Notes: generated from the letters alone by a model not told the origin. 64,000 nucleotides of DNA from Morinoia aosen (GCA_030386875.1 CM059560.1:42822757-42886756), one strand, 5' to 3'. Positions 19,130 to 32,475 are shown, counted from the first letter of the stretch. Made by a program: numbers and translations.

Positions 19130-22100
19130 CAAAGGAGTACAGGAGGTATCTCTAGAACGTACAAAGCAGTACAGGAGGTATCTCTAGAACGTACAAAAGA
19201 GTACAGGAGGTATCTCTAGAACGTGCAAAGGAGTACAGGAGGTATCTCAACAGCGTACAAAGGAGTAAAGGAGGTATCTCTAGAACGTACAAAGGAGTAC
19301 AGGAGCTATCTCAACAGCGTACAAAGGAGTACAGGAGGTATCTCTACAGCGCACGAAGGAGTACAGGAGGTATCTCTAGAACGTACAATGGAGTACAGGA
19401 GGTATCTCTAGAACGTACAAAGGAGTAGAGGAGGTATCTCAACAGCGTACAAAGGAGTAGAGAAGGTATCTCTAGAACGTACAAAGGAGTACAGGAGGTA
19501 TCTCTACAGCGTACAAAGGAGTACAGGAAGTATCTCTAGAACGTACAAAGGAGTACGGGAGGTATCTCTAGAACGTACAAAGGAGTACAGGAGGTATCTC
19601 TAGAACGTACAAAGGAGTACAGGAGGTATCTCTAGAACGTACAAAGGAGTACAGGAGGTATCTCTAGAACGTACAAAGTAGTACAGGAGGTATCTCAACA
19701 GCGTACAAAGGAGTACAGGAGGTATCTCTACAACGTACAAAGGAGTAGAAGAGGTATCTCTACAGCGCACAAAGGAGTACAGGAGGTATTTCTACAGCGT
19801 ACAAAGGAGTACAGAAGGTATCTCTACAGCGTACAAAGGAGTTCAGGAGGTATCTCTAGAACGTACATAGGAGTACAGGAGGTATCTCTACAGCGCACAA
19901 AGGAGTACAGGAAGTATCTCTACAGCACACAAAGGAGTACACGAGGTATCTCTACAGCGTACAAAGGAGTACAGGAGGTATCTCTAGAACGTACATAGGA
20001 GTACAGGAGGTATCTCTAGAACGTACAAAGGAGTACAGGAGGTATCTCTAGAACGTACAGAGGAGTACAGGAGGTACCTCTACAGCGCACAAAGGAGTAC
20101 AGGAGGTATCTCTATAATGTACAAAGGAGTACACGAGGTATCTCTACAGCGTACAAAGGAGTACAGGAGGTATCTCTAGAACGTACAGAGGAGTATAGGA
20201 GGTATATCTAGAAAGTACAAAGGAATACACGAGGTATCTCTACAGCGTACAAAGAAGTACAGGAGGTATCTCTAGAACGTACAAAGGAGTACAGGAGGTA
20301 TCTCTAGAACGTACAAAGGAGTACAGGAGGTATCTCTAGAACGTACAAAGGAGTACAGGAGGTATCTCTACAGCGCACAAAGGAGTACAGGAGGTATCTC
20401 TACAGCGCACAAAGGAGTACAGGAGGTATCTCTAGAACGTACAAAGGAGTACACGAGGTATCTTTACAGCGTACAAAGGAGTACAGAAGGTATCTCTAGA
20501 ACGTACAGAGGAGTACAGGAGGTATCTCTAGAACGTACAAAGGAGTACAGGAGGTATCTCTAGAACGTACAGAGGAGTACAGGAGGTACCTCTACAGCGC
20601 ACAAAGGAGTACAGGAGGTATCTCTAGAACGTACAAAGGAGTACACGAGGTATCTATACAGCGTACAAAGGAGTACAAGAGGTATCTCTAGAACGTACAG
20701 AGGAGTCCAGGAGGTATCTCTAGAACGTACAAAGGAGTTCACGAGGTATCTCTACAGCGTACAAAGGAGTACAGGAGGTATCTCTAGAACGTACAGAGGA
20801 GTACAGGAGGTATCTCTACAGCGCACAAAGGAGTACAAGAGGTATCTCTACAGCGCACAAAGGAGTATAGGAGGTATCTCTAGAACGTACAGAGGAGTAC
20901 AGGAGGTATCTCTAGAACGTACAAAGGAGTACAGGAGGTATCTCTAGAACGTACAAAGGAGTACAGGAGGTATCTCTAGAACGTACAAAGAAGTACAGGA
21001 GGTATCTCTAGAACGTACAAAGGAGTACAGGAGGTATCTCTACAGCGCTCAAAGGAGTAGAGGAGGTATCTCTACAGCGCACAAAGGAGTACAGGAGGTA
21101 TCTCTAGAACGTACAAAGGAGTACACGAGGTATCTCTACAGCGTACGAAGGAGTACAGGAGGTATCTCTAGAACGTACAAAGGAGTACAGGAGGTATCTC
21201 TAGAACGTACAAAGCAGTACAGGAGGTATCTCTAGAACGTACAAAAGAGTACAGGAGGTATCTCTAGAACGTGCAAAGGAGTACAGGAGGTATCTCAACA
21301 GCGTACAAAGGAGTAAAGGAGGTATCTCTAGAACGTACAAAGGAGTACAGGAGCTATCTCAACAGCGTACAAAGGAGTACAGGAGGTATCTCTACAGCGC
21401 ACGAAGGAGTACAGGAGGTATCTCTAGAACGTACAATGGAGTACAGGAGGTATCTCTAGAACGTACAAAGGAGTAGAGGAGGTATCTCAACAGCGTACAA
21501 AGGAGTAGAGAAGGTATCTCTAGAACGTACAAAGGAGTACAGGAGGTATCTCTACAGCGTACAAAGGAGTACAGGAAGTATCTCTAGAACGTACAAAGGA
21601 GTACGGGAGGTATCTCTAGAACGTACAAAGGAGTACAAGAGGTATCTCTAGAACGTACAAAGGAGTACAGGAGGTATCTCTAGAACGTACAAAGGAGTAC
21701 AGGAGGTATCTCTAGAACGTACAAAGGAGTACAGGAGGTATCTCTACAGCGTACAAAGGAGTACAGGAGGTATCTCTACAACGTACAAAGGAGTAGAAGA
21801 GGTATCTCTACAGCGCACAAAGGAGTACAGGAGGTATTTCTACAGCGTACAAAGGAGTACAGAAGGTATCTCTACAGCGTACAAAGGAGTTCAGGAGGTA
21901 TCTCTAGAACGTACAAAGGAGTACAGGAGGTATCTCTACAGCGCACAAAGGAGTACAGGAAATATCTCTACAGCACACAAAGGAGTACACGAGGTATCTC
22001 TACAGCGTACAAAGGAGTACAGGAGGTATCTCTAGAACGTACATAGGAGTACAGGAGGTATCTCTAGAACGTACAAAGGAGTACAGGAGGTATCTCTAGA

Positions 22101-22940
22101 ACGTACAGAGGAGTACAGGAGGTACCTCTACAGCGCACAAAGGAGTACAGGAGGTATCTCTATAATGTACAAAGGAGTACACGAGGTATCTCTACAGCGT
22201 ACAAAGGAGTACAGGAGGTATCTCTAGAACGTACAGAGGAGTACAGGAGGTATATCTAGAACGTACAAAGGAATACACGAGGTATCTCTACAGCGTACAA
22301 AGAAGTACAGGAGGTATCTCTAGAACGTACAAAGGAGTACAGGAGGTATCTCTAGAACGTACAAAGGAGTACAGGAGGTATCTCTAGAACGTACAAAGGA
22401 GTACAGGAGGTATCTCTACAGCGCACAAAGGAGTACAGGAGGTATCTCTACAGCGCACAAAGGAGTACAGGAGGTATCTCTAGAACGTACAAAGGAGTAC
22501 ACGAGGTATCTTTACAGCGTACAAAGGAGTACAGAAGGTATCTCTAGAACGTACAGAGGAGTACAGGAGGTATCTCTAGAACGTACAAAGGAGTACAGGA
22601 GGTATCTCTAGAACGTACAGAGGAGTACAGGAGGTACCTCTACAGCGCACAAAGAAGTACAGGAGGTATCTCTAGAACGTACAAAGGAGTACACGAGGTA
22701 TCTATACAGCGTACAAAGGAGTACAGGAGGTATCTCTAGAACGTCCAGAGGAGTCCAGAAGGTATCTCTAGAACGTACAAAAAGGTTCACGAGGTATCTC
22801 TACAGCGTACAAAGGAGTACAGGAGGTATCTCTAGAACGTACAGAGGAGTACAGGAGGTATCTCTACAGCGCACAAAGGAGTACAAGAGGTATCTCTACA
22901 GCGCACAAAGGAGTATAGGAGGTATCTCTAGAACGTACAA
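19130..22940 (+). repeat. 2,048-bp tandem duplication (64-mer)
   Basis: Markers recur at a lag of exactly 2048 bp (64x32): AAAGCAG at 19163 and 21211, the GTGCAAAGG monomer with its following CTCAACAGCG monomers at 19223 and 21271, and the GGTACC region near 20560 and 22608. Similarity at this lag starts near 19.13 kb and ends near 20.89/22.94 kb, so there are just under two copies. A few single-base differences separate them (for example CTATATAGG-type and CCAGAGG variants). Confidence 0.9.
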
Positions 22941-23099
22941 AGGAGTACACGAGGTATCTCTACAGCGTACAAAGGAGTACAGGAGGTATCTCTAGAACGT
23001 ACAGAGGAGTGCAGGAGGTATCTCTAGAACGTACAAAGGAGTACAGGAGGTATCTCAAGAACGTACAAAGGAGTACAGGAGGTATCTCTAGAACGTACA

Positions 23100-26000
23100 A
23101 AGAAGTACAGGAGGTATCTCTAGAACGTACAAAGGAGTACAGGAGGTATCTCTACAGCGCTCAAAGGAGTAGAGGAGGTATCTCTACAGCGCACAAAGGA
23201 GTACAGGAGGTATCTCTAGAACGTACAAAGGAGTACACGAGGTATCTCTACAGCGTACGAAGGAGTACAGGAGGTATCTCTAGAACGTACAGAGGAGTAC
23301 AGGAGGTATCTCTAGAACGTACAAAGGAGTACAGGAGGTATCTCAAAAACGTACTGAGGAGTACAGGAGGTACCTCTACAGCGCACAAAGGAGTACAGGA
23401 GATATCTCTAGAACGTACAAAGGAGTACAGGAGGTATCTCTACAGCGTACAAAGGAGTACAGGAGGTATCTCTAGAACGTACAGAGGAGTACAGGAGGTA
23501 TCTCTAGAACGTACAAAGGAGTACACGAGGTATCTCTACAGCGTACAAAGGAGTACAGGAGGTATCTCTAGAACGTACACAGGAGTACAGGAGTTATCTT
23601 TACAGCGCACAAAGGAGTACAGGAGGTATCTCTACAGCGCACAAAGGAATACACGAGGTATCTCTACAGCGTACAAAGGAGAACAGGAGGTATCTCTAGA
23701 ACGAACAGAGGAGTACAAGAGGTATCTCTAGAACGTATAAAGGAGTACAGGAGGTATCTCTAGAACGTACAGAGGAGAACAGGAGGTACCTCTACAGCGC
23801 ACAAAGGAGTACAGGAGGTATCTCTAGAACGTACAAATTAGTACACGAGGTATCTCTACAGCGTACAAAGGAGTAAAGGAGGTATCTCTAGAACGTACAG
23901 AGGGGTACAGGAGGTACCTCTAGAACGTACAAAGGAGTACAGGAGGTATCTCTAGAACGTACAAAGGAGTACAGGAGGTATCTCTAGAACGTACAAAGGA
24001 GTATAGGAGGTATCTCTAGAACGTACAAATGAGTACAGGAGGTATCTCTACAGCGCACAAAGGAGTACAGGAGGTATTTCTACAGCGCACAAAGGAGTAC
24101 AGGAGGTGTCTCTAGAACGTACAAAGGAGTACACGAGGTATCTCTACAGCGTACAAAGGAGTACAGGAGGTATCTCTAGAACGTACAAAAGAGTACACGA
24201 GGTATCTCTACAGCGTACAAAGGAGTAAAGGAGGTATCTCTAGAACGTACAGAGGGGTACAGGAGGTACCTCTAGAACGTACAAAGGAGTACAGGAGGTA
24301 TCTCTAGAACGTACAAAGGAGTACAGGATGTATCTCTAGAACGTACAAAGGAGTACACGAGGTATCTCTTCAGCGTACAAAGGAGTACAGGAGGTATCTC
24401 TAGAACGTACAGAGGAGTACAGGAGGTACCTCTACAGCGCACAAAGGAGTACAGGAGGTATCTCTAGAACGTACAAAGGAGTACACGAGGTATCTCTACA
24501 GCGTACAAAGGAGTACAGGAGGTATCTCTAGAACGTACAATGGAGTACAGGAGGTATATATCTCTAGAACGTACAGAGGAGTACAGGAGGTACCTCTACA
24601 GCGCACAAAGGATTACAGGAGGTATCTCTAGAACGTACAAAGGAGTACACGAGGTATCTCTACAGCGTACAAAGGAGTACAGGAGGTATCTCTAGAACGT
24701 ACAAAGGAGTACAGGAGGTATCTATAGAACGTACAGAGGAGTACAGGAGGTATCTCTAGAACGTACAAAGAAGTACAGGAGGTATCTCTAGAACGTACAT
24801 AGGAGTACAGGAGGTATCTCTAGAACGTAGAAAGGAGTACAGGAGGTATCTCTAGAACGTACAAAGGAGTACAGGAGGTATCTCTACAGCGCACAAAGGA
24901 GTAATGGAGGTACCTCTACAGCGCACAAAGGAGTACAGGAGGTATCTCTAGAACGTACAAAGGAGTACACGAGGTATCTCTACAGCGTACAAAAGAGTAC
25001 AGGAGGTATCTCTACAGCGCACAAAGGAGTACAGGAGGTATCTCTACAGCGCACAAAGGAGTACAGGAGGTATCTCTAGAACGTACAAAGAGTACACGAG
25101 GTATCTCTACAGCGTACAAAGGAGTACAGGAGGTATCTCTACAGCGTACAAAGGAGTACGGGAGGTATCTCTAGAACGTACAAATTAGTAGAGGAGGTAT
25201 CTCTAGAACGTACAGAGGAGTACAGGAGGTATCTCTACAGCGTACAAAGGAGTACAGGAGGTATCTCTACAGCGTACAAAGGAGTAAAAGAGGTATCTCT
25301 AGAACGTACAAAGGAGTACAGGAGGTATCTCTAGAACGTACAAAGGAGTACAGGAGGTATCTCTACAGCGTGCAAAGGAGTACAGGAGGTATCTCTAGAA
25401 CGTACAAAGGAGTACACGAGGTATCTCTACAGCGTACAAAGGAGTACAGGAGGTATCTCTAGAACGTACAAAGGAGTACAGGATGTATCTCTAGAACGTA
25501 CAAAGGAGTACAGGAGGTATCTCTACAGCGTACAAAGGAGTACAGGAGGTACCTCTAGAACGTACAAAGGAGTACAGGAGGTATCTCTAGAACGTACATA
25601 GGAGTACAGGAGGTATCTCTAGAACGTAGAAAGGAGTACAGGAGGTATCTCTAGAACGTACAAAGGAGTACAGGAGGTATCTCTACAGCGCACAAAGGAG
25701 TAATGGAGGTACCTCTACAGCGCACAAAGGAGTACAGGAGGTATCTCTAGAACGTACAAAGGAGTACACGAGGTATCTCTACAGCGTACAAAGGAGTACA
25801 GGAGGTATCTCTGCAGCGCACAAAGGAGTACAGGAGGTATCTCTACAGCGCACAAAGGAGTACAGGAGGTATCTCTAGAACGTACAAAGAGTACACGAGG
25901 TATCTCTACAGCGTACAAAGGAGTACAGGAGGTATCTCTACAGCGTACAAAGGAGTACGGTAGGTATCTCTAGAACGTACAAAGGAGTAGAGGAGGTATC

Positions 26001-28140
26001 TCTAGAACGTACAGAGGAGTACAGGAGGTATCTCTACAGCGTACAAAGGAGTACAGGAGGTATCTCTACAGCGTACAAAGGAGTACAGGAGGTATCTCTA
26101 GAACGTACAAAGGAGTACAGGAGGTATCTCTAGAACGTACAAAGGAGTACAGGAGTTATCTCTACAGCGTGCAAAGGAGTACAGGAGGTATCTCTAGAAC
26201 GTACAAAGGAGTACACGAGGTATCTCTACAGCGTACAAAGGAGTACAGGAGGTATCTCTAGAACGTACAAAGGAGTACAAGAGGTATCTCTAGAACGTAC
26301 AAAGGAGTACAGGAGGTATCTCTACAGCGTACAAAGGAGTACAGGAGGTATCTCTAGAACGTACGAAGGAGTACTAGAGGTATCTCTAGAACGACAAAGG
26401 AGTACAGGAGGTATCTCTACAGCGTACAAAGGAGTACAGGAGGTATCTCTAGAACGAACAAAGGAGAACAGGAGGTACCTCTACAGCATACAAAGGAGTA
26501 CAGGAGGTATCTCTACAGCGTACAAAGGAGTACAGGAGGTATCTCTAGAACGTACAAAGGAGTACAGGAGTTATCTCTAGAACGTACAAAGGAGTACAGG
26601 AGGTATCTCTAGAACGTACAAAGGAGTAAAGGAGGTATCTCCAGAACGTACAAAGGAGTACAGGAGGTATCTCTAGAACGTACCAAAGAGTACAGGAGGT
26701 ATCTCTAGAACGTGCAAAGGAGTACAGGAGTTATCTCAACAGCATACAAAGGAGTACAGGAGCTATCTCTAGAACGTACAAAGGAGTACAGGAGCTATCT
26801 CAACAGCGTACAAAGGAGAACAGGAGGTATCTCTACAGCGCACGAAGGAGTACAGGAGGTATCTCTAGAACGTACAATGGAGTACAGGAGGTATCTCTAG
26901 AACGTACAAAGGTGTAGAGGAAGTATCTCAACAGCGTACAAAGGAGTAGAGAAGGTATCTCTAAAACGTACAAAGGAGTACAGAAGGTATCTCTACAGCG
27001 TACAAAGGAGTACAGGAAGTATCTCTAGAACGCACAAAGGAGTACAGGAGGTATCTCTAGAACGAACAAAGGAGTACAGGAGGAATCTCTACAGCGTACA
27101 AAGAAGTACATTAGGTATCTCTAAAACTTACAAAGGAGTTTTAGAGGTATCTCTAGAACGTACAATGGAGTACAGGAGGTATCAAAACAGCGTACAAAGG
27201 TGTACAGGAGGTATCTCTACAGCGTACAAAGGAGTACAGGAGGTATTTCTAGAACGTACAAAGGAGTACAGGAGGTATCTCTACAGCGTACAAAGGAGTA
27301 CAGGAGGTATCTCTACAGCGTACAAAGGAGAACAGGAGGTATCTCTAGAACGTACAAAGGAGTACAGGAGGTATCTCTACAGCGCACAAAGGAGTACAGG
27401 AGGTATCTCTAAAACGTACAAAGGAGTACAGGAGGTATCTCTACAGAGTACAAAGGATTTCCGGAGGTATCTCTACAGCGTACAAAGGAGTACAGGAGGT
27501 ATCTCTAGAACGTACAAAGGAGTACAGGAGGTATCCCTAGAGCGTACAAAGGAGTACAGGAGGTATCTCTAGAACGTACAAAGGAGTACAGGAGGTATCT
27601 CTAGAACGTACAAAGGTGTAGAGGAAGTATCTCAACAGCGTACAAAGGAGTAGAGAAGGTATCTCTAAAACGTACAAAGGAGTACAGGAGGTATCTCTAC
27701 AGCGTACAAAGGAGTAGAGGAAGTATCTCTAGAACGCACAAAGGAGTGCAGGAGGTATCTCTAGAACGAACAAAGGAGTACAGGATGAATCTCTACAGCG
27801 TACAAAGGATTACATTAGGTATCTCTAAAACTTACAAAGGAGTTTTAGAGGTATCTCTAGAACGTACAGAGGAGTACAGGAGGTATCAATACAGCGTACA
27901 AAGGAGTACACGAGGTATCTCTACAGCTTACAAAGGAGTACAGGAGGTATCTCTAGAACGTACAAAGGAGTACAGGAGGTATCTCTAGAACGTACAGAGC
28001 AGTACAGGAGGTATTTCTAGAACGTACAAAGGAGTACAGGAGGTATCTCTAGAACGTACAAAGGAGTACAGGAGGTATCTCTAGAACGTAGAAAGGAGTA
28101 CAGGAGGTATCTCTAGAACGTACAAAGGAGTACAGGAGGT
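23100..28140 (+). repeat. About 5-kb super-repeat, copy 1
   Basis: First of four recognisable copies (others near 35.6-40.5, 40.6-45.5 and 52.1-56.9 kb). Ordered markers are CGCTCAAAGGAGTAGAGG (23158), AGATATC (23400), a TATATATC insertion (about 24550), the 799-bp doublet, the ACTAGAGG/GAACGACAAAGG monomers (about 26.37 kb), the GTGCAAAGG monomer (26712), and two TTTTAGAGG monomers at 27139 and 27843 (704 bp = 22 monomers apart). Lag to the second copy is 12,451 bp early and 12,355 bp later, so three monomers differ between them. Confidence 0.8.
24780..26370 (+). repeat. 799-bp tandem doublet (25-mer)
   Basis: Markers repeat at a lag of 799 bp (25x32-1): CATAGGAG at 24798 and 25597, and ACGTACAAAG followed by AGTACACG at 25081 and 25880. 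The missing base is in ACAAAGAGTAC (one G lost from AAAGGAG), which both copies carry. The same doublet recurs inside each super-repeat copy, near 37.13-38.72, 42.16-43.75 and 53.67-55.18 kb, so the 799-bp event is older than the 5-kb amplification. Confidence 0.88.
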
Positions 28141-30542
28141 ATCTCTACAGCGCACAAAGGAGTACAGGAGGTATCTCTACAGCGCACAAAGGAGTATAGG
28201 AGGTATCTCAAGAACGTACAAAGGAGTACACGAGGAATCTCTACAGCGTACAAAGGAGTACAGGAGGTATCTCTACAGCGTACAAAGGAGTACGGGAGGT
28301 ATCTCTAGAACGTACAAAGGAGTACAGGAGGTATCTCTAGAACGTACAGAGGAGTAAAGGAGGTACCTCTACAGCGCACAAAGGAGTACAGGAGGTATCT
28401 CTAGAACGTACAAAGGAGTACACGAATAATCTCTACAGCGTACAAAGGAGTACAGGAGGTATCTCTAGAACGTACAGAGGAGTACAGGAGGTATCTCTAG
28501 AACGTACAAATGAGTACAGGAGGTTTCTCTAGAACGTACAGAGGAGTACAGGAGGTACCTCTACAGCGCACAAAGGAGTACAGGAGGTATCTCTAGAACG
28601 TACAAAGGAGTACACGAGGTTTCTCTACAGCGTACAAAGGAGTACAGGAGGTATCTCTAGAACGTACAGAGGAGTACAGGAGGTATCTCTAGAACGTACA
28701 AAGGAGTACACGAGGTATCTCTACAGCGTACAAAGAAGTACAGGAGGTGTCTCTAGAACGTGCAGAGGAGTACAGGAGGTATCTCTAGAACGTACAAAGG
28801 AGAACAGGAGGTGTCTCTAGAACGTACAAAGGAGTACAGGAGGTGCCTCTACAGCGTACAAAGGAGTACAGGAGGTATCTCTTCAGCGTACAAATGAGTA
28901 CAGGAGGTATCTCTAGAACAATCAAAGGAGTATTGGAGGTATCTCTACAGCGTACAAAGGAGTACAGGAGGTATCTCTACAGTGTACAAAGGAGTACAGG
29001 AGGTATCTCTAGAACGTACAAAGGAGTACAGGAGGTATCTCTACAGCGCACAAAGGAGTACAGGAGGTATCTCTAGAGCGCACAAAGGAGTACTGGAGGT
29101 ATCTCTACAGCGCACAAAGGAGTACACGAGGTATCTCTACAGCGTACAAAGGAGTACATGAGGTATCTCTAGAACGTACAGAGGAGTACAGGAGGTATCT
29201 CTAGAACGTACAAAGGAGTACAGGAGGTATCTCTAGAACGTACAGAGGAGTACAGGAGGTATCTCTTGAACGTACAAAGGAGTACACGAGGTATCTCTAC
29301 AGAGTACAAAGGAGTACAGGAGGTATATCTAGAACGTACTGAGGGGTACAGGAGGTATCTCTAGAACGTACAAAGGAGTACAGGAGGTATCTCTAGAACG
29401 CACAAAGGAGTAAAGGAGGTACCTCTACAGCGTACAAAGGAGTACAGGAGGTATCTCTACAGCGTACAAATGAGTACAGGAGGTATTTCTAGAACGTTCA
29501 GAGGAGTACAGGAGGTATCTCTACAGCGTACAAAGGAGTACAGGAGGTATCTCTACAGCGTACAAAGGAGTCCAGGAGGTATCTCTAGAACGTACAATGG
29601 AGTACAGGAGGTATCTCTACAGCGCACAAAGGAGTACAGGAGGTATCTCTACAGCGCACAAAGGAGTATTGGAGGTATATCTACAGCGCACAAAGGAGTA
29701 CACGAGGTATCTCTACAGCGTACAAAGGAGTACAGGAGGTATCTCTAGAACGTACAGAGGAGTACAGGAGGTATCTCTAGAACGTACAAAGGAGTACAGG
29801 AGGTATCTCTAGAACGTACAGAAGAGTACAGGAGGTACCTCTACAGCGCACAAAGGAGTACAGGAGGTATCTCTAGAACGTACAAAGGAGTACACGAGGT
29901 ATCTCTACAGCGTACAAAGGAGTACAGGAGGTATCTCTAAAACGTACAGAGGAGTACAGGAGGTATCTCTAGAACGTACAAAGGAGTACACGAGGTATCT
30001 CTACAGCGTACAAAGGAGTACAGGAGGTATCTCTAGAACGTACAGAGGAGTACAGGAAGTATCTCTGAAGCGTACAAAGGAATACAGGAGGTATCTCTAG
30101 AACGTACAAAGGAGTACAGGAGGTATCTCTACAGCGTTCAAAGGAGTACAGGAGGTATCTCTACACCGTACAAAGGAGTACAGGAGGTATCTCTAGAACG
30201 TACAAAGGAGTAGAGGAGGTATCTCTACAGCGCACAAAGGAGTACAGGAGGTATCTCTACAGCGTACAATGGAGTACAGGAGGTATCTCTACAGCGTACA
30301 AAGGAGTTCAGGAGGTATCTCTAGAACGTACAAAGGAGTACAGGAGGTATCTCTACAGCGCACAAAGGAGTACAGGAAGTATCTCTACAGCACACAAAGG
30401 AGTACACGAGGTATCTCTACAGCGTACAAAGGAGTACAGGAGGTATCTCTAGAACGTACAGAGGAGTACAGGAGGTATCTCTTGAACGTACAAAGGAGTA
30501 CAGGAGGTATCTCTAGAACGTACAAAGGAGTACAGGAGGTAT

Positions 30543-30547
30543 CTCTA
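30543..30547. other. Target site duplication of element 2, left copy (CTCTA)
   Basis: CTCTA directly before the left LTR, repeated directly after the right LTR at 32912-32916. Both are part of the satellite monomer. Confidence 0.93.
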
Positions 30548-30982
30548 TGTTATATCGTGGTTTTTCATCACGATAATAGGATTAGTAATTGTAGCTGCAA
30601 ACTACAGTATCGGTAGCTGTAACTACCGTAGCTGAAGCGTTAGCTTCAGGAGTAGGAAAAGGAAACTCTTAGCTAGGTTCCTATTATTGTACTGAATCAT
30701 CCAAACACCGACACTGCTTATAAGCTATAGCACTCGGAAGTTAAACAATGCTCTTCCGGTGCATACCAATGCGATGCGCTCCCAAGGCACGGTTTCCGGC
30801 GCCTGAGGTCAGGGCGCTTCCGACCCATTTGAACCCAAGTACGATATAGACATAGGGCAATCCGCAACCAGCGCTTCCGTCGGCTCCGTCTTGCGGTTAA
30901 GACGCTTCCGCCGGTGCCGCGATATCCCAAACCAAGTGTGATAAGGACATCATGCCTGAAAGGCCTATATTGAGATACTACA
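30548..30982 (-). repeat. Element 2 3' LTR
   Basis: 435 bp, TGTTATATCG to ACTACA on the plus strand, identical to 32477-32911 except at 30576 (A versus T) and 30732 (A versus G). It contains a cluster of hairpins: TATCGTG/CACGATA (30553-30575), CGGTAG/CTACCG (30611-30628) and CTGAAGC/GCTTCAG with a GTTA loop (30632-30649). A 70-codon frame on the minus strand is present in both LTRs and is not evidence of a gene. Confidence 0.96.
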
Positions 30983-30996
30983 ATTTCCCTCCCTTT
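30983..30996 (-). other. Polypurine tract of element 2
   Basis: On the element strand AAAGGGAGGGAAAT abuts the 3' LTR. This is the expected place and composition for the plus-strand priming site. Confidence 0.85.
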
Positions 30997-31026
30997 AGAT
31001 GAATATTTAACACAAGGAAGGAAGAC

Positions 31027-31546
31027 TCAGCAACCTATTCGCATTACAGGTTTAGTTATTCTACTTGATTTACGAGGTTCATTTTGTACAGGTGAACTGC
31101 TAACAGGTTGCAAAGCAGGAGTCTCTGTTTCCCCACTACGGATAGATCCCAAACTACTGTGCAACAACTGATTTGAATGTCTCTTCAAGATTACATTCAA
31201 TGCTAATATTAGAACATGAAAGACATTAACAGCTACTTTACTAACAATAATTCCCTTCAGCCACTTGGGACCATTTCTTAAATTCAGAGCAAGAACATGA
31301 TCACCGACATCAAATTGAGTTACATACATAGGCTTAGACCTGGACACAGAATGTTTAGGATGAACTCTATCTCTAGAAGTAACATATTTACGATTGTTTA
31401 GCGCAACAGAGGGAGCAAGTTTTGTGACATTTTGAGGAATACAATGCGACTGAAATAACGCGTAATTAGCTTGTACATCAGAGAAATTATGAACATAGTT
31501 ACCGACACAAGTATCGTTCCTAGGCTTTTGTAGAATAACTTCGTTC
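31027..31546 (-). pseudogene. Integrase C-terminal remnant of element 2
   Basis: In the minus-strand frame an open stretch follows a TAG near 31547 and ends at 31027. The sequence FDVGDHVLALNLRNGPKW, then KRHSNQL, and a C-terminal RKSSRITKP tail, match the C-terminal beta domain and tail of gypsy integrases. The catalytic core is missing, so it cannot act as an integrase. The frame is the same as that of the gag knuckle region upstream, so the deletion joined gag to integrase in frame. The exact junction, somewhere about 31450-31560, cannot be fixed by eye. Confidence 0.75.
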
Positions 31547-31559
31547 TACTGCTGTAGAG

Positions 31560-32475
31560 GCTTACTTGAACTCTTCATTGACACATCTTCTCTTCCGACG
31601 TAGCACTGACAACCGCTCCTTTCCGGCTGCACTATGTAAGTGCGAACTGCGTCAAATTCTTCTCGTGTAGGTCCCCTTCGTGTAACAGGAGGAGGTCGTG
31701 CTGCAGTCGTAGATTTGCAAACTTTAGAAATGTGACCTATTTTTCCACATTTTTTTGCGTTTTATAAATTTAATTTTAGGGCATAGCAATTCTTTGTAAG
31801 GTGCTTCTGCCTAGTTCCGCAGGGAATACATATGTAATTCGGCTGTAGTTTTTCTGTAGTGAAAAACGATGAAGATGAATCCTCACGAATAATATCTGGA
31901 GCGTCGAAGCTTTACTGTTCAATGAGATTTGCATGTTCAACGCATTCGTTGAATGACTTGCTGTCACACTTCTGTAGAACCGCGCTGAGAATTTGCGCTG
32001 AATGTAGCCCAGCCACAAGAGCATCTCTCAAGAGACGATCGCGACCGCACTTTTCGTAGTTGCACGAAGATGCTAAGTCATTTAACGTTTTAGCATAACT
32101 TTGTATGGATTCATTAACACTTTGCTCTCTGTTTAGAAATGTAACAGATGCGCCAACAGTGGATTTCTTGATTTTAAATTGTTGTATGAACTTTCCTTCA
32201 AGTTCCTCATATGTAGCGTAGGTTAAATTCTTCGTTGTAGATCAGTAATGATGTTCACAGGCGAAGCTTCAACGATAATTCTAGCTTTGTTACCACCATT
32301 GTTTCCCGCCTTCTGAAGAACGTCTGCACACTGTACTTGAATCGTTGTAGATATTACTCACTGTTTCCACTCCAACGTCGAATGCAGGACAGCAAACTGT
32401 AGAATGCGCCATCTTAATTTCAGAGCACTTGTAATGATCAAATTTACTTTGGAGATTCGAAATCTTCGTCGCCAT
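31560..32475 (-). pseudogene. gag: Degraded gag of element 2
   Basis: The ATG at 32475 opens with MATKISNLQSKFD and runs about 60 codons. It stops because of a frameshift near 32290-32320, after which gag-like coding continues in another frame with more stops. Near the 3' end are a knuckle-like CIPCGTRQKHLTKNC (31786-31830; five rather than four residues before His) and a second half-knuckle CGKIGHISKVC (31717-31749) whose first Cys is lost. A TAA at 31762-31764 separates them. Two knuckles are common in gypsy gag proteins. The ATG overlaps the primer-binding site. Confidence 0.75.
32455..32474 (-). other. Candidate primer-binding site of element 2
   Basis: On the element strand TGGCGACGAAG begins two bases inside the 5' LTR, as expected for pairing to a tRNA CCA end. 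I do not recognise the tRNA. The gag ATG uses the A before TGG, so primer site and gag start overlap. Confidence 0.5.

Larger units (their letters stand above)
14301..30547 (+). repeat. 32-bp satellite array, middle block
   Basis: About 507 monomers in the same orientation as the left block. The first part (14.3-18.9 kb) is the more heterogeneous, with many single-base variants and a few indels, for example a TTTA insertion in GAACGTATTTACAAAGG near 16.41 kb. From about 19 kb on, long-range duplications dominate. No gene is supported. The longest chance frame is 240 codons at 23009-23731, a 32-residue periodic peptide that ends, like most such frames, at the TAG inside a type A monomer. Confidence 0.97.

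Noticed and set aside
30718-30930. 70-codon Arg-rich minus-strand frame in both LTRs of element 2
   Set aside because: It is duplicated only because the LTR is. Its basic composition comes from GC-rich CGG/CGC repeats and there is no recognised domain.
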